Shown here: one piece after another, positions 57,739 through 64,000 of the stretch
How the letters are laid out: every line of letters starts with the position of its first letter
How positions within the stretch are numbered: position 1 is the first letter of the stretch
NCBI GenBank assembly: GCA_946902985.2
Contig: OX336388.2
Location: forward strand, 134,055,846 to 134,119,845
Source of the DNA: Meconema thalassinum
Lineage: Eukaryota; Arthropoda; Insecta; Orthoptera; Tettigoniidae
Length of the DNA stretch: 64,000 nucleotides
Reading direction: 5' to 3'
Translations under genes and position numbers: made by a program
The notes under the pieces: generated by a model
Seen by the model: only the letters and a program-made list of their open reading frames with translations
The model's database searches: none
Told to the model about the DNA's origin: nothing

Positions 57739-57740
57739 TA

Positions 57741-60025
57741 TCAGGTCCACATAATGACGTGATATTACACAAATAGTGTAAAATAACGCACATGTTATTT
57801 ATAGTGTCAAATAGAATTCAATCTTGACCGGGATAAACTAGCTTTGAATTCCTAGCCAAAGATTTGAATAATCTTCTATCAAAATTTAACATATTAAATG
57901 AACAAAGCTCTCAGCTTTACAAATAATAAGAAGGTTTGTCAACGTCGTAATGTTTTTCCACTCTACACAAAGAATGTTTATAGGGATTAAGACTTCGGTC
58001 TTATCAAACGACTAGTATTTCTTAGATCGTCGACAGTTTATGTACAATAATGATATAACAATATCATTCGTTGTTTCTTCTGTTCTTGAAGTTTGATGTC
58101 GTTACATTAAAGTGCTCAAATTAAATTTAATAAGAATTTAATTTGAAGCTATGACACAGTGTCAGAATACTTGGTTTAAATAAAATTATAAAATTTCGAG
58201 AGTCGAAACGACTAGTCTTCTATGAGGCAATATAATTCCTCAAACAAAAATTTAATGTCAGTTCCACAACTGATCCGTAGAATAAAATTGAAAAATAGAT
58301 GAAAGACAATCATCTCCTAAATAATCTAGAAGCATAAGAATCTTAACACACATCTGAAGTGTAAAATATATGAAAACACTGAAATACATGAAATGCGAAA
58401 ATATGGAGTAAGATCGTTGGCTCAGGATGTCACTAATAAAGCTCTATACTACAAATGAGAGACACTGCTACGAAAACTTGAAGATCTATGTAAGTATTCC
58501 CACAATAATTTGGATGTTTCCTCAGTTCAAGATACTGAGATGGATCTGCATTCGAACCTCGGATCTGCGACCTCAGAGATAGGAAACGTCCCTCTCTGGA
58601 ATTCACCAACATTGGCCTGGGCTCGAACGACATCCTTCTGGCAAATTATTCTGTGTTGCTGGGCTACCCCTAGCATCTTGACAAATCTCTTCTGTAGAAT
58701 CTTCATTCTCCATCGTAAATATGTATCAGCCTCATCATTGGAATATATTTTATAGAAATATTCATATAAATGGTGAATGAAATATTTCCATTGCTAATTG
58801 ATGTTACATTAGTGTTCGTAGACTGACGAAAATGTACAAGATGGACCGTACACTACGGCTGTATTCAAGAATACGTCGTCTAACGAAGTTCCATCGTTGT
58901 ATCTCAACTCCTGTTATCGAATATGTCTCTGGCGCATGACTATTTAGTTCATCATATCAACAATGTTAATTATGTTGAATGAAGACACTTGAAGAATAAT
59001 GATAGTCATTTTGATAATGTTTATATACTGCGCCAATGCCAAAAGTTCTCCGCTACTGTTCACTTGAACTGCGTTCGCCAACTTCACGTTGCAATTTAAA
59101 ATGATATTCAGCTTTATTTCCAACACATTTGAAAATCTGACTTAACAGCTTATATTGTCGAAACGGTAAGTTTTAGAACGCTCGACTTTTCACAGAATGT
59201 AGTATTCGACCTGTTCTTTATATATATTCGCTTAGTTAAATTCAAATTTCAATTATATAAGAGATATAATTATTTCAATGTTCCTCACAACTTCACGTAA
59301 AATGGAAGTGCGGTAATCTCCTCGTTCCACCTAGCAATCCTTGTGTGTCCACAAGTCGACAGTCGTCGCACTCGGACAAAGCCTTGGGATCTCCGTTAAC
59401 GCAGTAAAAACACTTCCTCACTCTCAAAGACTGCTGGAACAAGAACCTCGATCCTTGGATCTCCCCCTCCAAGTCGAAATTTTGGCGGCCATATCAATCT
59501 CCCACCATAATTTTAGCGCGTAGATTACTAATGCTTATTACTGCGTAGATTAACCGATCTGCGGTTTTAAAAGTATCAGACATAATTTCTTTAATTTTCT
59601 CTTCATTACCAAATAAGAAAATCATCTTCTAAGGGTCTAAATGCACAATTTCACCAAATTATGTAGTTTAAGTTGATCCCGTCTTCAATAAGACCTCTCT
59701 CATTGGCTCTGGGGTGGGATCCAATAGCATAATTTATAACAAAATTTATAATATTAATTTCCAAACTCGCTGTTGCTATGCCAATTTTAGCCTTCTAGAA
59801 GCGTCTATTGTGCAATATATCACGTGATCGGGCTCTCCCACAGCCTCGAGCTTGTAACACTACCCTCCTGTGTCACACTTCCAGAATCTATATTTGCTGG
59901 TTAAATTTTATCATGGGGACGGAAAATACTCTCATTTTGTCCCAAAATAATTCAATTTCCGAGGGCAGTACCTTATTTTAAGTCCCGAGACACCTACCCC
60001 ATCCCTGTCCCTAATAATTACTGCT
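57741..60025. other. Non-coding stretch
   Basis: No convincing gene. The short open frames here lack recognisable domains or codon structure. No repeat or RNA gene recognised. Confidence 0.5.
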
Positions 60026-60029
60026 ACAC

Positions 60030-60362
60030 AACCGGGTGAGTTAGCCGTGGTCGTTACGGCATGACTGCTGGCAGTCGCTCACATCCGGGAGGCGAGAAGG
60101 TTCGAATCCCCCCGCCGGCAACCTTGAAGATGGTCTTCTGTGGTTTCCCATCTTCCTTCCAGGCAAATGCCGGGGTTGGTCCCTAACTATAGGCCACAGC
60201 TGCTACCTTCCCATTCCTCGTCCTTCCATTCCAACTTTCCTCCCCAACGGTACTTGTAGCTCACCCATTGGGTGTCCGTCTCGAAGCAGCTACAAAACTG
60301 GCGAGCCGAACATGTCCTCGGACACTCCCGGCACTAAAAGCCATACGCCAAAAAAAGAAACC
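60030..60362 (+). mobile_element. tRNA-derived SINE
   Basis: GTGAGTTAGCCGTGGTCGTT (A-box-like) and AAGGTTCGAATCCCCC (B box) are followed by a body with TTCCAGGCAAATGCCGGGG and TGGGTGTCCGTCTCGAAGC. It ends with GCCATACGCCAAAAAAAGAAA. Confidence 0.75.
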
Positions 60363-60496
60363 TGCTACACACACACCCAAGTGAACGGGCTTGATGATCA
60401 AAGTAGTCCAAAACCCCTAATGCATTTACAACCACCACCTCAAGAGAAGAGCCTCGTCTCTGACGTTATTGTTTACTGTAGGGGCTCGAACAACGT

Positions 60497-61392
60497 GGTA
60501 TCTGGTGGACACAGACTCGAACAACAAAAGAGCATCAGATCATCTCTGGCGGACGAAGACTCAAAAAACAAAAGAAAATCAGATCGTCTCTGGCGGACGG
60601 AGACTTGAACAACAAAAGAACATCAGATCGTCTCTGGCCGACGGAGACTTGAACAAAAAAAGAACATCAGATCGTCTCTGGCCGACGGACACTTGAACAA
60701 AAAAAGAACATCAGATCGTCTCTGGCGGACGGAGACTTGAACAAAAAAAGAACATCAGATCGTCTCTGGCCGACGGAGACTTGAACAAAAAAAGAACATC
60801 AGATCGTCTCTGGCCGACGGAGACTTGAACAAAAAAAGAACATCAGATCGTCTCTGGCCGACGGAGACTTGAACAACAAAAGAACATCAGATCGTCTCTG
60901 GCCGACGGAGACTTGAACAAAAAAAGAACGTCAGATCGTCTCTGGTGGACGGAGATTTGAACAACAAAAAGCATCAGATCGTCTCTGGTGGACGAAGACT
61001 CAAACAGCAAAAGAGCATCAGATGGTCTCTGGCGGACGAAGACTCAAACAACAAAAGAACATCAGATCGTCTCTGGCAAACGGAGATTCAAAAAACAAAA
61101 GAAAATCAGATCGTCTCTGGCGAACGGAGATTCAAAAAACAAAAGAACATCAGATCTTCTCTGGCGAACGGAGATTGAAAAAACAAAAGAACATCAGATT
61201 GTCTCTGATGGATGGAGACTCGAACAACAGCAGAACATCAGATCGTCTCTGGCGAACGGAGACTCGAACAACAAAAGAGCATCTGATCGTCTCAGGTGGA
61301 CGGAGACTCGAACAACAAAAGAACATCAGATCGTATCTGACGGACACAGAACATATGATCATCTCTGGTGGACGGAAACTCGAAGGATAAAA
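60497..61392. repeat. 44-bp minisatellite, about 20 units
   Basis: Units of AACATCAGATCGTCTCTGGC plus GGACGGAGACTTGAACAAC and a short A run repeat at 44 bp (for example CATCAG at 60621, 60665, 60709). Because the unit lacks stops in most frames and 44 is not a multiple of three, all plus frames stay open for long stretches. This produces spurious Arg/Thr/Lys-rich ORFs. Confidence 0.92.
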
Positions 61393-62160
61393 AAAAGCAT
61401 CTGATTGCCAACCCTGCTCTAAATAAAGAAATAAAGAACTGCAATTGAAATACATTTTTATAATATGAACGCATATTCTCCCAATGATCCATATTATGCA
61501 CTTTAACTGACATTCCACACACAGCACGGTATTTATTTGGTCATGCTTGATTTGATTGCATTGAATTATAAATTGAACTATTCTAGTTGCATTTAATATA
61601 CAAACAAATATTCCGTATTTATACACACGTTGCACTCATATTTCCAATTATAAATGCATAACATTTGTATCCTTTGAGTGTGTGTATTCATGTTAATTTG
61701 ATAGAGACAACTTTTATTTATGTATGTATATGTTAAAAATTGAGTATGTGAATGATTTTTAAAAGAATTTGCATCTAACTAACGTATTCATTGAAATTCA
61801 ATTCGTGTGTTCATTGGTCTACGGTAATTAATTTACAAGTTATATTTTTATTTAACTTCAAATGAATTAATATTCTTTAATATTGAAAATATTTCCTAGT
61901 AGACAATGTAGGGGTCACCAACTTAGCAAAAACAAAAAATTAAGCAATTTCCTCAATTGTGTCAAACGTTGAAGGGCTCAAGTGCCCGGAAAGGTTTCAA
62001 ATATATGTTGGGTATGATTAATTCATCCATAGATTATGAAGCTAAATCATAAAGGCATAGCTAGTGTAAGTGTTATTACTAAATGTCTTGAGCTTGTAAA
62101 GATATACGGAAATAATCCTAAAAAGTTATTGAATAAGATTAAAGAAAATAATGCAATAAA
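61393..62160. other. Non-coding stretch
   Basis: AT-rich, nothing recognised. The short frame at 62036-62263 overlaps the start of the next repeat and has no known domain. Confidence 0.5.
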
Positions 62161-62161
62161 T

Positions 62162-63583
62162 AACAAGAAGTTCCGTGAAGAACTATACAGCCTACTTTTC
62201 ATGCCAATGATTATTCTACAGAAAATGAACCTATCTAGAATAATGACGAAATTAAGTTGCTAATATCGAAATTTCCGATTAGTTCGAAATACTGTATACC
62301 TGGCATAATGTATCTTAATAGAGCACTACAGTTGGCAGCCCTGATGACTGAATATATTCTTAGTTCCGTCTCTTACGGTACTAAATACAAAATTTGGTTG
62401 AACTCCACTGGATAGCATGGACGTTACATGCAGTTAAACATTGGATCTAACAGCGCGCGTAAAATCATGTTGGCAACAATGTCATGCATGTATTGGTCAG
62501 AAATAATCTGAAATAATATGATCTATTGTTGTGCCAATTTTGAATGAAATCCATTAGTTAGTATAGAAGTTACATGCATTTTAAAATTGGACCTATCAGC
62601 AGGCTTAGAATCATGTTGGCAGCACTGACGTATATTAGTTACTCCAAATTCGTCTAGAATGTCAGGTACTATACGTGTGCAAAGTTTAGAGCTATTGGCT
62701 TGCATACTTTCTGATATATTGATATTAGGGTAACAAAAATAGGGACAGCACATATTAACAGTTGGCAGCCCTGGTTGCTCCTTAGAATACGCATAGTCAT
62801 ATCTGTTATGGTACACATAGCACATACGAAATTTGGTTGAAATCCAAATAATAGTATGGAAGTTACATGTATTTAAAATTGGACCTGTCAGCAGGCTTAG
62901 AATCATGTTGGTAGCACTGACGTATATAAGTTACTCCAAATTAATATAGAATGTCAGGTACTATACGTGTGCATAGTTTAAAGCTGTCGGCTTGCATACT
63001 TTCTGATATATCGGTATTTGGATCAAATAAATTAGGAGCATTTATTAACAGTTGGCAGCCCTGGTAGGTCTTAAGAATACGCTCAGTCATATCTGGTTAT
63101 GTACACATACAACATACGAAATTTGGTTGAATTCCACTTGATAGTGTAGAAGTTATATGCATTTAAAAATTGGACCTATCAGCAGGCTTATAATCATTTT
63201 GGCAACACTGCCATGTTTGGCCTCCTGGAAATTAAACTGAAATATTATGATCTGTACGTGTGCCAATTTTGAAATAGCTCCCATTCATACTTTCCAAGAT
63301 ATCCAACATGGAGCTCAAATTTCAATTGCGATTTTTTAGCAGTTGGTAGCACTGACATCATTTTCAATTATGGCCGTGAGATATTCAGGTATAGATCTTT
63401 ACTTCTACCAAATTTTGTTTCGATTGCTGCAGCCGTTTAGGAGTTGATAGGGGGGGGGGGACACACACACAGCCAGACAGACAGACAGAAAGACAGACAG
63501 ACAGACAGACAGACACACATTTGCCCGATCTCATAAGTCTACTTTTTCCTCATTTTTGCAAAATATGAAAAGTAGGCTAAAAA
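62162..63583 (+). mobile_element. Hairpin-ended dispersed repeat, member 4
   Basis: Closely similar to 30656-31787, with one more internal unit. It has the same start (ACAAGAAGTTCCGTGA), a (CAGA)n run near 63474-63510 and terminal CTACTTTTTCCTC...ATGAAAAGTAGGCTAAAAAT. Confidence 0.7.
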
Positions 63584-64000
63584 TCTTCTTCCGTGGTGAC
63601 CAGTAGGACCAATTAGAGTTTTAAATTCATTATGTAATATTTTAATAACAGAGTATCAGATTATACTATGGCGTGACTACTATGATGAGCTCAGGTTACA
63701 GTAACACCTGACGCAAGAAGAATTGCTGTATTTAATAAAGGAATTTGTAATGGATTGAAAGGGTGAATTTCTGTCGGGGTCATATAGCTCCTAAGTAAAT
63801 ATTAGGGGATAATCTTCTATGGAAAAAAGCTCAAATCAAGGAGATAAAGAAAAAGATTTCTGATACAATAAATAAAATTATTCCTCAACGAAGCCCATAA
63901 TTTACCGAAAAGTGTGTAATCCTTGATAAGTACCTTCACGAGTAATATCCCGTCATCATTGAATTATTGTTAAAATTGTAATTAAAGTCCCTAATAATAA
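63584..64000. other. Non-coding stretch to the window end
   Basis: Nothing recognised. Confidence 0.5.

Noticed and set aside
60469..61404. Arg/Thr/Lys-rich ORFs as repeat proteins
   Set aside because: They follow a 44-bp minisatellite that is open in every plus frame, so the translations are a by-product of the repeat.

Overview
The window is eukaryotic, almost certainly from an arthropod and most likely an insect with a large, repeat-rich genome. The evidence is long arrays of the arthropod telomere-type repeat TTAGG away from any sequence end, spliced genes with GT/AG introns, and insect-type transposons throughout (Penelope-like, Helitron, RTE-like and I/Jockey-like LINEs, tRNA-derived SINEs). 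A polyneopteran such as an orthopteran is a weak guess from the look of the SINEs. I see no ordinary single-copy host gene. Nearly everything is a mobile element, a tandem repeat or debris. The exceptions are two copies of a tRNA-Leu(UAA) gene and of a FLYWCH-domain ORF.

Layout. 1-1.6 kb: a rearranged Penelope-like element with a hammerhead-like ribozyme core downstream. 1.66-3.6 kb: tandem repeat. 3.6-13.65 kb: Helitron territory, including a degraded autonomous Helitron (about 7.1-13.2 kb) with OTU, Rep and PIF1-like helicase remnants. 14.4-16.3 kb: an RTE-like LINE inserted into an older I/Jockey-like LINE. 16.4-25 kb: two members of a hairpin-ended repeat family, one split by a 3.33-kb TG...CA element with a 4-bp duplication, the other by a 1.33-kb retroposon with a 12-bp duplication. 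25.3-32.2 kb: three old LINE 3' fragments, interrupted by a foldback element, an apparently intact three-exon DNA transposon (27728-30490, AATT duplication) and a third hairpin-family member.

32570-51154 is the most striking object: an 18.6-kb near-perfect palindrome with arms of about 9.3 kb and a 39-bp spacer. Its ends read AG...CT and it is bounded by a perfect 6-bp direct repeat AAAATG. Each arm carries the same FLYWCH ORF, tRNA-Leu gene, TTAGG-type array, SINEs and two kinds of satellite. The size, termini and 6-bp duplication resemble Polinton/Maverick integration, but no Polinton gene is visible.

After the palindrome come an intact single-ORF LINE (53196-56543) whose 5' end folds with HDV-like ribozyme topology, a TA-flanked MITE (56995-57738), a SINE, a 44-bp minisatellite and a fourth member of the hairpin-ended family. 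Three self-contained genetic units stand out for follow-up: the palindrome, the AATT-duplicating transposon, and the LINE with a ribozyme-like start.
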